From: Streptomyces sp. NBC_00376
GTDB lineage: Bacteria > Actinomycetota > Actinomycetes > Streptomycetales > Streptomycetaceae
NCBI RefSeq assembly: GCF_036077095.1
Contig: NZ_CP107960.1
Span: forward strand, 2,790,001-2,854,000
Length of the DNA: 64,000 nt
Direction: 5' to 3'
The translations under genes were made by a program, and so were the position numbers. How positions within the stretch are numbered: position 1 is the first letter of the stretch; every line of letters begins with the position of its first letter. Shown here piece after piece: positions 1 to 7,660 of this stretch. The notes beneath the pieces were generated by a model that ran no database searches, was not told where the DNA came from, and saw only the letters and a list, made by a program, of their open reading frames with translations.

Positions 1-20
1 CCTGCGGCGGCTCTCCGTAG

Positions 21-42
21 ACTTTCGGCCCACACCGAAAGT
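21..42. promoter_or_regulatory. Inverted repeat, probable operator of the ArsR-type gene
   Basis: Perfect 8-bp arms ACTTTCGG (21–28) and CCGAAAGT (35–42) are separated by 6 bp and end 13 bp before the start codon at 56. ArsR-family dimers bind such short dyads and commonly repress their own gene; that this gene does so is inference. Confidence 0.45.
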
Positions 43-55
43 TACGAGGCCGCGC

Positions 56-1054
56 ATGTCGTTCCAGCTGCACCTCGACGGGGGCGATCTGCTGCGCTGC
101 CGGTTCGCACTGTCACCGCTCGGCGAGACCCAGGCGGCCGTGCGCGTCCTGGCCCAGCCCGAGCGGCACGGGTACCACCTGCCGTGGCTCCGGCTGATCC
201 GCGACGCGGCCGACGGCCTCGAACTCGGGCCGCTTTGGCAGCTGATGGCACGGCGCGGGCACAACCCCGACTTCTTCAGCCCGCCGCCGCCCGGTCCGGT
301 CACCACCTTCGAGGAGGAGATCGCCGGGGTGCGGTCCGTCGATCCGGAGGTCGCCCGCCGGGACATCGCACTGTCACTGGCCAACCGGCCCGAACTGCTG
401 CGCTCCCCCACCGGACAGGCGATGCTCGCCGATCCGGTCGGGACCGCCCGGTATCTGGCCGACCTGCTGGAGCAGGCCTGGCGGGTGCTGATCGAGCCGC
501 ACTGGCCACGGCTGCGCGCGCTGCTGGAGGCGGACATCGCCTACCACTCGCGGCGGCTCGCCGCGGTCGGCTTCGAGCGGCTGCTGGGTGAGTTGAGCCC
601 CCAGCTGAGCTGGTCGGATTCGACGCTCACCATCATCGGGACGCGCGGCAGGCACACCCGGGTGCTGGGCGGGCAGGGGCTGGTCCTGATTCCCAGCGTC
701 TTCTGCTGGCCGGACGCGGTCAGCGGCTTCGAACCGCCGTGGCAGCCCGCGATCGTCTACCCGGCACGCGGCATCGGCGGGCTGTGGACGGAACCCGCCG
801 ACCGCACCCCGCAGGTGCTCGCCCGGCTGCTGGGGCGTGGCCGGGCCGATGTCCTGTGCGCGCTCGACGAACCAGCCGGCCCGAGCGCGCTCGCGCACCG
901 TCTGGGCCTCGCGGTGTCCTCCGTGTCGGAGCATCTGTCGGTGCTGCGTGCGGCGGGGCTGCTGACGTCGCGCCGGTACGGGCATCAGGTGCTGTACGAG
1001 CGGACTCCGCTCGGGATCGCCCTGGCCGTGCCGGAGCGCGGCCGGGCGGAATGA
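56..1054 (+). CDS. ArsR-type winged-helix transcriptional regulator (DUF5937-like)
   Basis: A 332-residue protein. The last ~70 residues form a winged helix-turn-helix of the ArsR/SmtB type, with the pattern SALAHRLGLAVSSVSEHLSV followed by RAAGLLTSRRYG. The ~250-residue N-terminal part has no metal-binding Cys cluster and matches the long, non-metal-sensing Streptomyces members of this family; its ligand cannot be read from sequence. The ATG at 56 has a GAGG ribosome site at 45–48. It stands alone, convergent with the next gene, and a bidirectional hairpin follows. Autoregulation through the 21–42 dyad is likely. Confidence 0.8.
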   Translation: MSFQLHLDGGDLLRCRFALSPLGETQAAVRVLAQPERHGYHLPWLRLIRDAADGLELGPLWQLMARRGHNPDFFSPPPPGPVTTFEEEIAGVRSVDPEVARRDIALSLANRPELLRSPTGQAMLADPVGTARYLADLLEQAWRVLIEPHWPRLRALLEADIAYHSRRLAAVGFERLLGELSPQLSWSDSTLTIIGTRGRHTRVLGGQGLVLIPSVFCWPDAVSGFEPPWQPAIVYPARGIGGLWTEPADRTPQVLARLLGRGRADVLCALDEPAGPSALAHRLGLAVSSVSEHLSVLRAAGLLTSRRYGHQVLYERTPLGIALAVPERGRAE

Positions 1055-1056
1055 GG

Positions 1057-1086
1057 CGAGCCCCCGGACCGGGGGCCGGGGGCTCG
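1057..1086. terminator. Bidirectional hairpin between convergent genes
   Basis: An 11-bp perfect stem, CGAGCCCCCGG (1057–1067) with CCGGGGGCTCG (1076–1086), has an 8-nt loop. It lies just after the ArsR-type gene and before the stop of the leftward gene at 1112. There is no U-run, as usual for Streptomyces. Confidence 0.6.
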
Positions 1087-1111
1087 TCACGGGGGCGTCG
1101 CGGGCGGGGCG

Positions 1112-1405
1112 TCAGTCCGCGAGGTAGCGCTCGACCGTCTCGACCTTGGAGGTCAGGCCGTCGGTGACGCCGGGGCGGATGTCGGCCTTCAGTACGAGGG
1201 AGACGCGTCCGGCGCGGGCCTCGACGGCGGCGACGGCACGCTTGACGACGTCCATGACTTCGTCCCATTCACCTTCCACGGAGGTGAACATGGCGTCCGT
1301 GCGGTTGGGCAGGCCGGACTCGCGGACGACCCGGACGGCGTCGGCGACGTACTCGCCGACGTCCTCACCGACACCCAGCGGGCTGACCGAGAACGCGACG
1401 ATCAT
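1112..1405 (-). CDS. MTH1187-family thiamine-binding-like protein
   Basis: A 97-residue single-domain protein. The N-terminal strand [10 protein letters not shown], the central [20 protein letters not shown] and the late [10 protein letters not shown] are typical of the MTH1187/YkoF-like alpha/beta fold, which binds thiamine or related ligands. The ATG at 1405 overlaps the TGA of the upstream DUF3817 gene by 4 bp (ATGA), so the two are translationally coupled. The exact role is unknown; a regulatory or salvage role in thiamine metabolism is family-based inference. Confidence 0.75.
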   Translation of the reverse strand: MIVAFSVSPLGVGEDVGEYVADAVRVVRESGLPNRTDAMFTSVEGEWDEVMDVVKRAVAAVEARAGRVSLVLKADIRPGVTDGLTSKVETVERYLAD

Positions 1406-1752
1406 GCGCTGACCACGCCTTCGCGGCGGGCGCGGGCGGCGATGACGCCGTCGGCCTCGTAGCGCTTGAGCAGCTTGTCGCCGTACAGCCCGCCGAACGG
1501 CAGCAGTGCGAGCAGGAAGAAGAGCGCGACGCGCTTCAGCGGCCACTTGGTCTTGGCCCAGACATCGAGCAGCAGGACGGCGTAGATCACGAAGAGCACG
1601 CCGTGCAGGATGCCCAGCGGCATCATCAGGAAGTCGATGTCGGAGACCCGGCTGAGGACCGAGCCGAAGATGATCAGCGCCGGGAAGGAGAGCGCCTCGG
1701 GAATCGAGATGAGGCGCAGCCGGTGCAGGGCGGTAGCGGTCTTGATGTCCAC
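1402..1752 (-). CDS. DUF3817 integral membrane protein
   Basis: A 116-residue protein with an N-terminal amphipathic stretch ([18 protein letters not shown]) and three hydrophobic segments, around [29 protein letters not shown] and [17 protein letters not shown], as in DUF3817 proteins. GTG at 1752 is preferred because GAAGG lies about 8 nt upstream; the longer reading from 1810 has no such site and diverges from the family N-terminus. It is coupled to the thiamine-binding-like gene. The function is unknown. Confidence 0.75.
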   Translation of the reverse strand: MDIKTATALHRLRLISIPEALSFPALIIFGSVLSRVSDIDFLMMPLGILHGVLFVIYAVLLLDVWAKTKWPLKRVALFFLLALLPFGGLYGDKLLKRYEADGVIAARARREGVVSA

Positions 1753-1785
1753 GGGGGCACCTTCGGTGGGAGGACGGTGACAGCT

Positions 1786-1801
1786 TGTGAATACAGGCAC
1801 A
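1786..1801. promoter_or_regulatory. Crp-like palindrome upstream of the DUF3817 gene
   Basis: TGTGAATACAGGCACA fits TGTGA-N6-TCACA with one mismatch and lies inside the dyad GCTTGTG (1783–1789)/CACAAGC (1798–1804), 34 bp before the GTG start. Short GTG-N8-CAC matches occur by chance in this genome type, so this is only a candidate. Confidence 0.3.
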
Positions 1802-1992
1802 AGCGGACCCATTGTGACATCGACGCGGTCGGTGCCCGGCGCCGGGGCCCGATACCGGGTGTCGCAGGCGCCGGGTCATACGTCCCGGTTGCGTACGGGT
1901 CCGGTACCGGATGCGTATCAGGGGCGGTTCGGGGCCGGAGATCCTCCCCCGGGCCCTGTCCGGGCCGGGCGGCCTGGCGCTAACGTCGCTCC

Positions 1993-2631
1993 GTGGCAAT
2001 GTTCCGACTCCAAGGCAGCAGAACGCTCGCCGTCGACCTGGCCGGTGACGCCGTCAAGGCGAAGAACGGCTCGATGGTCGCCTACGACGGCCGGATGACG
2101 TTCAAGAAGATGACCGGCGGCGGTGACGGGCTGCGCGGCATGGTGACCCGGCGGCTGACCGGCGAGCAGATGTCCGTGATGGAGGTGACCGGCCAGGGCA
2201 CCTGTTATTTCGCGGACCGCGCGAGCGAGATCAACCTCGTCTCGCTGCACAGCGACAAGCTCTACGTCGAGGCGAGCAATCTGCTGTGCGCCGACGCCGG
2301 ACTGCGCACCGGCACCACCTTCACCGGCCTGCGCGGCGGGGCGAGCGGCAACGGCCTGTTCACCACCACCGTCGAGGGCACCGGCCAGGTGGCGATCATG
2401 TCGGACGGCGCGGCGGTGGCGCTGCGGGTCTCGGCCCAGTACCCGCTGTTCGTCGACCCTGGCGCCTACATCGCCCACCAGGGCAAGCTCCAGCAGCACT
2501 TCCAGTCCGGGGTGAACTTCCGGACGCTGATCGGCGAGGGCTCCGGGGAGTCCTTCCAGATCCGGTTCGAGGGCGAGGGCGTGGTCTACGTCCAGCCGAG
2601 CGAGCGGAACACCATCGGGGGCGATGTCTGA
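1993..2631 (+). CDS. AIM24 family protein (first of three)
   Basis: A 212-residue protein of the AIM24 (DUF124) beta-rich fold. Typical signatures are [16 protein letters not shown] near the N-terminus, [11 protein letters not shown] in the middle, [17 protein letters not shown], and a C-terminal [20 protein letters not shown]. The start is GTG at 1993 or ATG at 1999; neither has a clear ribosome site. The stop overlaps the next ATG (TGATG), making an operon with the two following paralogues. Bacterial AIM24 proteins have no firm biochemical role; they are often found beside stress or membrane-related genes. Confidence 0.85.
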   Translation: MAMFRLQGSRTLAVDLAGDAVKAKNGSMVAYDGRMTFKKMTGGGDGLRGMVTRRLTGEQMSVMEVTGQGTCYFADRASEINLVSLHSDKLYVEASNLLCADAGLRTGTTFTGLRGGASGNGLFTTTVEGTGQVAIMSDGAAVALRVSAQYPLFVDPGAYIAHQGKLQQHFQSGVNFRTLIGEGSGESFQIRFEGEGVVYVQPSERNTIGGDV

Positions 2632-3281
2632 TGCCGTTCCGCGAGATCAACTCGAAGATGGTCGAGGCGACGGTGGTTCCCGGCCAGAAGATGTACAGCC
2701 AGCGGGGCGCGATGCTCGCCTACCGCGGCGAGGTGTCGTTCACGCCGAACATCCAGGGCGGCCAGGGCGGCGTGATGTCGATGATCGGCCGGCGGGTGGC
2801 GGGCGAGGCGACCCCGCTGATGACGGTCGAGGGCAGCGGAACGGTGATGTTCGGCCACGGCGGCCATCACATCCAGGTGATCGATCTGGCCGGGGACACC
2901 CTCTACGTGGAGGCCGACCGGCTGCTCGCCTTCGACGGGACGCTCCAGCAGGGCACGATGTTCATGGGCTCGCAGGGTGGCGTGATGGGCATGGTGCGCG
3001 GCCAGGTGACCGGACAGGGGCTGTTCACCACCACGCTCCAGGGCCACGGTGCGGTCGCGGTGATGGCCCACGGCGGGGTGATCGAGCTGCCGATCACTCC
3101 CGGCCGCGACGTCCATGTGGACCCGCAGGCGTACGTCGCGCACCACGGCGACGTACGGAACAAACTCTCGACCGCACTCGGCTGGCGCGACATGGTGGGG
3201 CGCGGCTCCGGCGAGGCGTTCCAGCTGGAGCTGAGCGGCAGTGGCGCGGTGTACGTACAGGCCTCGGAGGAGAAGCTGTGA
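2631..3281 (+). CDS. AIM24 family protein (second of three)
   Basis: A 216-residue paralogue of the preceding protein: QRGAMLAYRGEVSF near the N-terminus, GQGLFTTTLQGHGAVAVMAH and a C-terminal GSGEAFQLELSGSGAVYVQA. It is unusually rich in Gly and Met around residues 40–60 and 105–125, which in the fold correspond to loops. ATG at 2631 overlaps the previous stop by one base, indicating coupled translation. The role is unknown. Confidence 0.85.
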   Translation: MPFREINSKMVEATVVPGQKMYSQRGAMLAYRGEVSFTPNIQGGQGGVMSMIGRRVAGEATPLMTVEGSGTVMFGHGGHHIQVIDLAGDTLYVEADRLLAFDGTLQQGTMFMGSQGGVMGMVRGQVTGQGLFTTTLQGHGAVAVMAHGGVIELPITPGRDVHVDPQAYVAHHGDVRNKLSTALGWRDMVGRGSGEAFQLELSGSGAVYVQASEEKL

Positions 3282-4042
3282 GCACGCCCGTGGTCTTCGA
3301 CCCGATGACGCTGCCGTCGGACGACAACGTCAACTCGTACACCTTCTGCGTGGAGCTCAAGGGGAGCCAGTGGTTCCTGCAGAAGGGCAAGATGATCGCC
3401 TATTACGGGCAGATCGATTTCAACGGCATCGGTCACGGCCGCTTCGAGCGGCTGATCCGTACGAGCTTCCACTCACCGCTGCACGCGAGCGACTGGGTGG
3501 TCGCCGAGGGCAGCGGCAAGATGCTGCTCGCGGACCGGGCCTTCGACGTGAACTCCTACGACCTGGACGAGGGGAACCTGACCATCAGGTCGGGCAATCT
3601 CCTCGCCTACCAGCCGTCGCTGGCACTCAAGCAGTCGATCGTTCCGGGATTTCTGACCCTGATCGGCACGGGCAAGTTCGTGGCCGCCTCCAACGGCCCG
3701 GTGGTCTTCATGGAGCCGCCGCTGCGGGTCGACCCGCAGGCCCTGGTGGGCTGGGCGGACTGCCCCTCGCCGTGCCACCACTACGACCACGGCTACATGA
3801 CGGGCGTACTGGGCGGGCTGCGGTCGTTGACGGGGATCGGGGGCACCTCGGGCGAGGAGCACCAGTTCGAGTTCGTCGGCGCAGGCACGGTGCTGCTCCA
3901 GTCGACCGAGATCCTGATGGCCGAACAGCCGACGGGTCCGGTGCCGGGGCAGGCCGGGGTTCCGGGCGGCGGCGGTCAACCTGGCGCCTCACCCCGTATG
4001 CCCGGTCAGCTCGGGGACCTCCAGCGTCGCTTCGGTTTGTGA
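3278..4042 (+). CDS. AIM24 family protein (third of three, C-terminally extended)
   Basis: A 254-residue member. GTG at 3278 overlaps the previous TGA (GTGA) and has GGAGG about 7 nt upstream. The core keeps FLQKGKMIAYYGQIDF, GNLLAYQPSLALKQS and SGEEHQFEFVGAGTVLLQST. It differs from its two neighbours by a CPSPCHHYDHGY loop with two Cys and three His near residue 170, a possible metal site that is inference only, and by a Gly/Pro-rich tail of ~40 residues. It is the last gene of the three-gene operon. Confidence 0.85.
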   Translation: MSTPVVFDPMTLPSDDNVNSYTFCVELKGSQWFLQKGKMIAYYGQIDFNGIGHGRFERLIRTSFHSPLHASDWVVAEGSGKMLLADRAFDVNSYDLDEGNLTIRSGNLLAYQPSLALKQSIVPGFLTLIGTGKFVAASNGPVVFMEPPLRVDPQALVGWADCPSPCHHYDHGYMTGVLGGLRSLTGIGGTSGEEHQFEFVGAGTVLLQSTEILMAEQPTGPVPGQAGVPGGGGQPGASPRMPGQLGDLQRRFGL

Positions 4043-4155
4043 ACGGTAGGCTGCGGAGCGTGACGTCGAACGTCTGCACCCCGCGGCCGGACCCGTCTCC
4101 GGACCGGTACAGACCGTCACACCCCCCTACTTCGTCCGGCTTTCAACTTCTTAGG

Positions 4156-4171
4156 TAGAATCCATATATGG
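4156..4171 (+). promoter_or_regulatory. -10 element and start-codon palindrome of the MarR gene
   Basis: TAGAAT (4156–4161) is a good -10 hexamer only 6 bp before the ATG at 4168, and no Shine–Dalgarno sequence exists, so the mRNA is probably leaderless. CCATATATGG (4162–4171) is a perfect 10-bp palindrome covering the predicted transcription start and start codon, well placed for autorepression by a MarR dimer. Confidence 0.5.
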
Positions 4172-4644
4172 AGACCGAGACGGCCACCCGCTGGCTGAAC
4201 GACGCGGAGCAGTGCGCCTGGCGCACCCACCTGGACGTCAGCAGGCTGCTGATGCACCAACTGGAGAAGGATCTCCAGCCGTTCGGCCTGACCAACAACG
4301 ACTACGAGATCCTGGTCAATCTCTCGGAGTCGGACGACCAGCGCATGCGGATGAGTGACCTAGCCGCGGCGACGCTGCAGTCCAAGAGCAGGCTCTCGCA
4401 CCAGATCACCCGCATGGAGAACGCCGGCCTGGTCCGCAGGGAGAACTGCGAGTCCGACCGGCGCGGTCTGTACGCGGTCCTGACCGAGGACGGCGCGGAG
4501 ACGATGCGCAAGGTGGCGCCGCACCACGTGGCGTCGGTCCGCAAGCACTTCATGGACCTGCTGACGCCGGAGGCGCTGGCGGACCTGCACGCGGCGCTGA
4601 CCCCGATCGCGGAGCATCTGCGGGGACGACGCGGCAAGGCGTGA
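4168..4644 (+). CDS. MarR family transcriptional regulator
   Basis: A 158-residue MarR-type regulator. An N-terminal dimerisation helix is followed by NDYEILVNLSESDD, a winged HTH with MSDLAAATLQSKSRLSHQIT as the helix-turn-helix, the wing RRENCESDRRGLYAVLT carrying the canonical DRRG, and a C-terminal dimer helix. ATG at 4168 is the only sensible start and appears leaderless. It lies downstream of the AIM24 operon but with its own promoter; the target genes are not evident. Confidence 0.9.
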   Translation: METETATRWLNDAEQCAWRTHLDVSRLLMHQLEKDLQPFGLTNNDYEILVNLSESDDQRMRMSDLAAATLQSKSRLSHQITRMENAGLVRRENCESDRRGLYAVLTEDGAETMRKVAPHHVASVRKHFMDLLTPEALADLHAALTPIAEHLRGRRGKA

Positions 4645-4756
4645 CCAGCGGCGGGGCCGCGTCCGGCACCGGTGACGCGCACCGCGCGTGACCCCGCCGG
4701 CGCGGCGTTCGGCCGAGGCAGTGCTCAGCCGGGGCGGCGCTCGCCCGGCGCGGCGT

Positions 4757-6229
4757 TCAGCCGGCGCCGGGCAGCCTGAGCTCGAACCGGGCGCCGCCCT
4801 CCCGCGCACTGTCGACCGTCAGCCGACCCCCGTGCCGGACGGCGACGTCCCGGGCGATGGCCAGGCCGAGACCCGCGCCGCCGTCGTCCCGGGTGCGGGC
4901 GTCGTCGAGCCGTACGAAACGTTCGAAGATCCGCTCGCGCTCGTCCGGCGGCACGCCCGCCCCGTCGTCGGTGACGGCGACGACCACGCCGCCCCGCTCC
5001 GCCGCCCGCACCGAGACGGTCACCGTGCTCCGCGCATGCCGCTCCGCGTTGTCCAGCAGATTGCCGATCACCCGCGCCAACTGCCCGCGTGATCCGGCCA
5101 CTTCGAAGGGCCCGGAGTCCGGCACCGACACCGTCACCGCGATCCGGTCCCCGGTGCGCTGCGAGACCTCCTCGCGGACCAGCGCGCCCAGGTCCAGCAC
5201 CGTACGGCCCGGCCGCTCCCCCGCGTCCAGCCTGGCCAGCAGCAGGAGATCGGCAGCCAGCGCCTGGAGCCGTACGGTGTCGGCGACCGCGCCCGGCAGG
5301 TCCAGCAGCTCCGGATGGGCCGCGCCCACCTCCAGTTGGGTGCGCAGCGAGGCGATCGGGCTGCGCAGTTCGTGCGAGGCGTCCGCGACGAACCGCCGCT
5401 GCCGGTCGACGGAGGCCTCCAGAGCGGTGAGCGTCTCATTGGTCGTACGGGCCAGCCGGGCGACCTCGTCGCGCGAGCCGGGCTCCGGCACCCGTCGGCT
5501 CAGGTCCTCGGACGCGGTGATCGCGGCCATCTCGCGCCGGATGCCCTCGACCGGGCGCAGCGCCCGCCGGGTCACCAGCCAGGTCACCCCGGAGACCACG
5601 AGCAGCAGCAACGGCAGCCCGATCAGCATCGCGCCGCGCACCGTGCCCACGGCCTCCTGCTCGGCGGCCAGCGGGGCACCCGCGTGCACGGTCAGCGTCA
5701 CCCCGGCGGGGGTCGTCGCCCGCACGGACGCGAAACGGTAGTCGGCCGTCTCGCCGTCCACGTTCGCGGTGCCGTTGATGAAGTCCGGTTCGTCGGAGTC
5801 GACTTCACCGCGGCCGGGGGCGGGGGTGGCGTGACCGTCGTCGTCATCGCTTCCGTCGTCGCCCCCGTTGTCGTCGTCGCTCGCGCTGCCGGACGCCCCG
5901 GCGGCCGGGGGCGGGGCCGGGACGGGCGTGACCCGGTCCGTGCCGGTGCCGGAGATCGCCCGGAGGTCCTTGGAGACGGCGACCACCCGCCCGTCCTCGT
6001 CGGTCACCTGGACCGGATGGTCCTCCTCGTCGCGCATCTCCAGCCGGTCGTACGGCACGTCGAGGGCGAGCTGCCCGGCCACTTCCCGGGCCACCACCTC
6101 GGCCTGGAGCCCCGCCTGGTCGGTGAGGTTGGCACGAAGGACGAGGAGTACGGAGAGCCCGGCGCCGATCAGCGCGAGGGCGACCACCACGGTGGCGCCG
6201 AGCGCGGCCCTGGCCCGGACCGACCTCAC
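4757..6229 (-). CDS. OmpR-type sensor histidine kinase with Asp-rich sensor domain
   Basis: A 490-residue membrane kinase. TM1 is at about residues 9–31, then comes a ~150-residue extracellular sensor, then TM2 (LLLLVVSGVTWLV), a HAMP linker, HisKA with the phospho-acceptor H286 in DASHELRSPI, and HATPase_c with NLLDNAERHA and GAGLGLAIARDV. GTG at 6229 overlaps the response regulator TGA (GTGA). The sensor holds a very acidic stretch (SDDDNGGDDGSDDDDGH), echoing the acidic tail of the divergent PepSY protein and suggesting a cation or envelope stimulus; this is inference. The regulator is upstream in the same operon. Confidence 0.92.
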   Translation of the reverse strand: MRSVRARAALGATVVVALALIGAGLSVLLVLRANLTDQAGLQAEVVAREVAGQLALDVPYDRLEMRDEEDHPVQVTDEDGRVVAVSKDLRAISGTGTDRVTPVPAPPPAAGASGSASDDDNGGDDGSDDDDGHATPAPGRGEVDSDEPDFINGTANVDGETADYRFASVRATTPAGVTLTVHAGAPLAAEQEAVGTVRGAMLIGLPLLLLVVSGVTWLVTRRALRPVEGIRREMAAITASEDLSRRVPEPGSRDEVARLARTTNETLTALEASVDRQRRFVADASHELRSPIASLRTQLEVGAAHPELLDLPGAVADTVRLQALAADLLLLARLDAGERPGRTVLDLGALVREEVSQRTGDRIAVTVSVPDSGPFEVAGSRGQLARVIGNLLDNAERHARSTVTVSVRAAERGGVVVAVTDDGAGVPPDERERIFERFVRLDDARTRDDGGAGLGLAIARDVAVRHGGRLTVDSAREGGARFELRLPGAG

Positions 6230-6894
6230 AGCGCCTCCAGCCGGTACCCGGCGCCGCGCACCGTGCGGATGGCGGCCGGGCCGAGCTTGCGCCGCAGCGT
6301 GCTCACGTACACCTCGACGATGTTCGGGTCGCCGTCGTAGGCGAAGTCCCAGACGTGTTCGAGGATGTCCGCCTTGCTCACCACCTCCCCGGACCGCAGC
6401 GCGAGCTGTTCCAGCACCGCGAACTCCTTGGTGGTGAGGGTGATCTCGGCCTCGCCGAGGTGGACGCGGCGGGCGGCGGTGTCCATGCGCAGGGCTCCGA
6501 CGGTGACCACCGGCGAGCCGGAGCCGCCGCCCCGGCGCCGCAGCAGCGCCCGGATCCGCGCCACCAGCACCACGTACGAGAAGGGCTTGGTCAGATAGTC
6601 GTCGGCCCCGGTGTCGAGGCCCTCCGCCTCGTCGTACTCCCCGTCCTTCGCCGTCAGCATCAGGATGGGCGTCTCGTGCCCGGCGGCGCGCAGGGCGGCG
6701 CAGACCCGGTAGCCGTTCATCCCGGGCAGCATGATGTCGAGGACGATGAGGTCGTACGCCCCTTCGGCGGCCCGGTGCAGCCCTTCGAGGCCGTCGTGCA
6801 CGACGTCCACGGCGAAGCCCTCGGCGGTGAGCCCCGCGGCCAGGGCCGTCGCGAGCCGCTTCTCGTCCTCCACGATCAACAGGCGCATACGCAC
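6226..6894 (-). CDS. OmpR/PhoB-type response regulator
   Basis: A 222-residue regulator. The receiver domain has the acidic pair E9/D10, phospho-acceptor D53 (LIVLDIMLPG) and the conserved Lys in LTKPFSY. The C-terminal winged helix contains TTKEFAVLEQLALRSGEVVS and VEVYVSTLRRKLG, so it is the OmpR/PhoB class. ATG at 6894. It is co-transcribed and coupled with the kinase gene downstream. Three TTCAG half-sites in the divergent intergenic region are the likely binding site. Confidence 0.93.
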   Translation of the reverse strand: MRMRLLIVEDEKRLATALAAGLTAEGFAVDVVHDGLEGLHRAAEGAYDLIVLDIMLPGMNGYRVCAALRAAGHETPILMLTAKDGEYDEAEGLDTGADDYLTKPFSYVVLVARIRALLRRRGGGSGSPVVTVGALRMDTAARRVHLGEAEITLTTKEFAVLEQLALRSGEVVSKADILEHVWDFAYDGDPNIVEVYVSTLRRKLGPAAIRTVRGAGYRLEAL

Positions 6895-6910
6895 AGGGTC
6901 GCAAACCGAA

Positions 6911-6948
6911 CCTGAAGACGGCTTCAGGTGGCTTCAGGCTGCGTTCAG
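6911..6948. promoter_or_regulatory. Phased TTCAG direct repeats, likely response-regulator operator
   Basis: TTCAG occurs at 6923–6927, 6933–6937 and 6944–6948, spaced 10 and 11 bp (one helical turn), and a reverse copy CTGAAG lies at 6912–6917. OmpR-class regulators bind such tandem repeats on one DNA face. The site sits between the divergent regulator gene and PepSY gene and could control both. Confidence 0.6.
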
Positions 6949-7007
6949 CATCACCCCGGCAATGTGGTCCTCGTCGAAACCGGCCACCCGATCGGGGAGG
7001 AACCCTC

Positions 7008-7640
7008 ATGAAGCGCAAGATCGTCATCGCCGCCGTCACCGCGGCCGTGCTCGCCGGCGGCGGAGCCGCCACCGCGGTCGCCGTCGCGGACGACGACAGC
7101 CACGACCGCGAGGTCAAGAGCAGCGTGGCGAGCGACGGCACCGCCCGGGTGGACGTGAAGGAAGCGGTCGCGGCCGCCGTCGAGGCCGTCCCCGGCACGG
7201 TCACCGAGGCCGAGCTGGACGACGAGGACGGCGGGCTCGTCTGGGAGCTCGACGTGTACGGCTCTGACAAGGTCTGGCACGACGTGACGGTGGACGCGGG
7301 CAACGGCAAGGTGCTCGCCAAGCACACCTCCGACGATGACGACGACCAGGGCGACGACCGCGACCTGCACGCGCCCCGGTCCGCCGCCGTGTCGCTGGAC
7401 TCGGCGGTCGACGCCGCGCTGAAGGCGAACCCCGGGACCGTGACGTCGGTCGACCTGGACGACCACGACGGCCGGAGCGACCAGGCTCTGCACTGGGAGG
7501 TCGACGTCCAGGGCAAGGACGGCAAGCAGCACGAGCTGAACGTCGACGCGAACACGGGCAAGGTGACGTCCGGCCACGTGGACGACGACGGTCACGACAG
7601 CGACGGTCACGACGACGACCGTGACGGGGACGACGACTAG
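7008..7640 (+). CDS. Secreted PepSY-domain protein
   Basis: A 210-residue exported protein. The signal peptide has KRK, then an Ala/Val-rich core ending near AVAVA (about residue 27). Two PepSY repeats follow, recognisable by VDVKEAVAAAVEAVPGTVTE … WELDVYG … TVDAGNGKVL and again by SLDSAVDAALKANPGTVTS … WEVDVQG … NVDANTGKV. The last ~20 residues are almost only Asp, His and Gly. ATG at 7008 has GGGGAGG upstream. It is divergent from the two-component system and probably its target; the role, perhaps cation binding or protease inhibition, is unproven. Confidence 0.88.
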   Translation: MKRKIVIAAVTAAVLAGGGAATAVAVADDDSHDREVKSSVASDGTARVDVKEAVAAAVEAVPGTVTEAELDDEDGGLVWELDVYGSDKVWHDVTVDAGNGKVLAKHTSDDDDDQGDDRDLHAPRSAAVSLDSAVDAALKANPGTVTSVDLDDHDGRSDQALHWEVDVQGKDGKQHELNVDANTGKVTSGHVDDDGHDSDGHDDDRDGDDD

Positions 7641-7660
7641 GCCGGACGCGGCCCAGGGCC

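Noticed and set aside
1900..1911. Palindrome TCCGGTACCGGA between the DUF3817 and AIM24 genes
   Set aside because: A 12-bp GC-rich palindrome is expected by chance in such DNA, and its position relative to a promoter is unknown.
4757..7561. Reading the sensor kinase as a 934-residue fusion with upstream sequence
   Set aside because: The extension is an out-of-frame translation of the response regulator and the antisense of the PepSY gene; GTG at 6229 with a GTGA overlap is the proper start.
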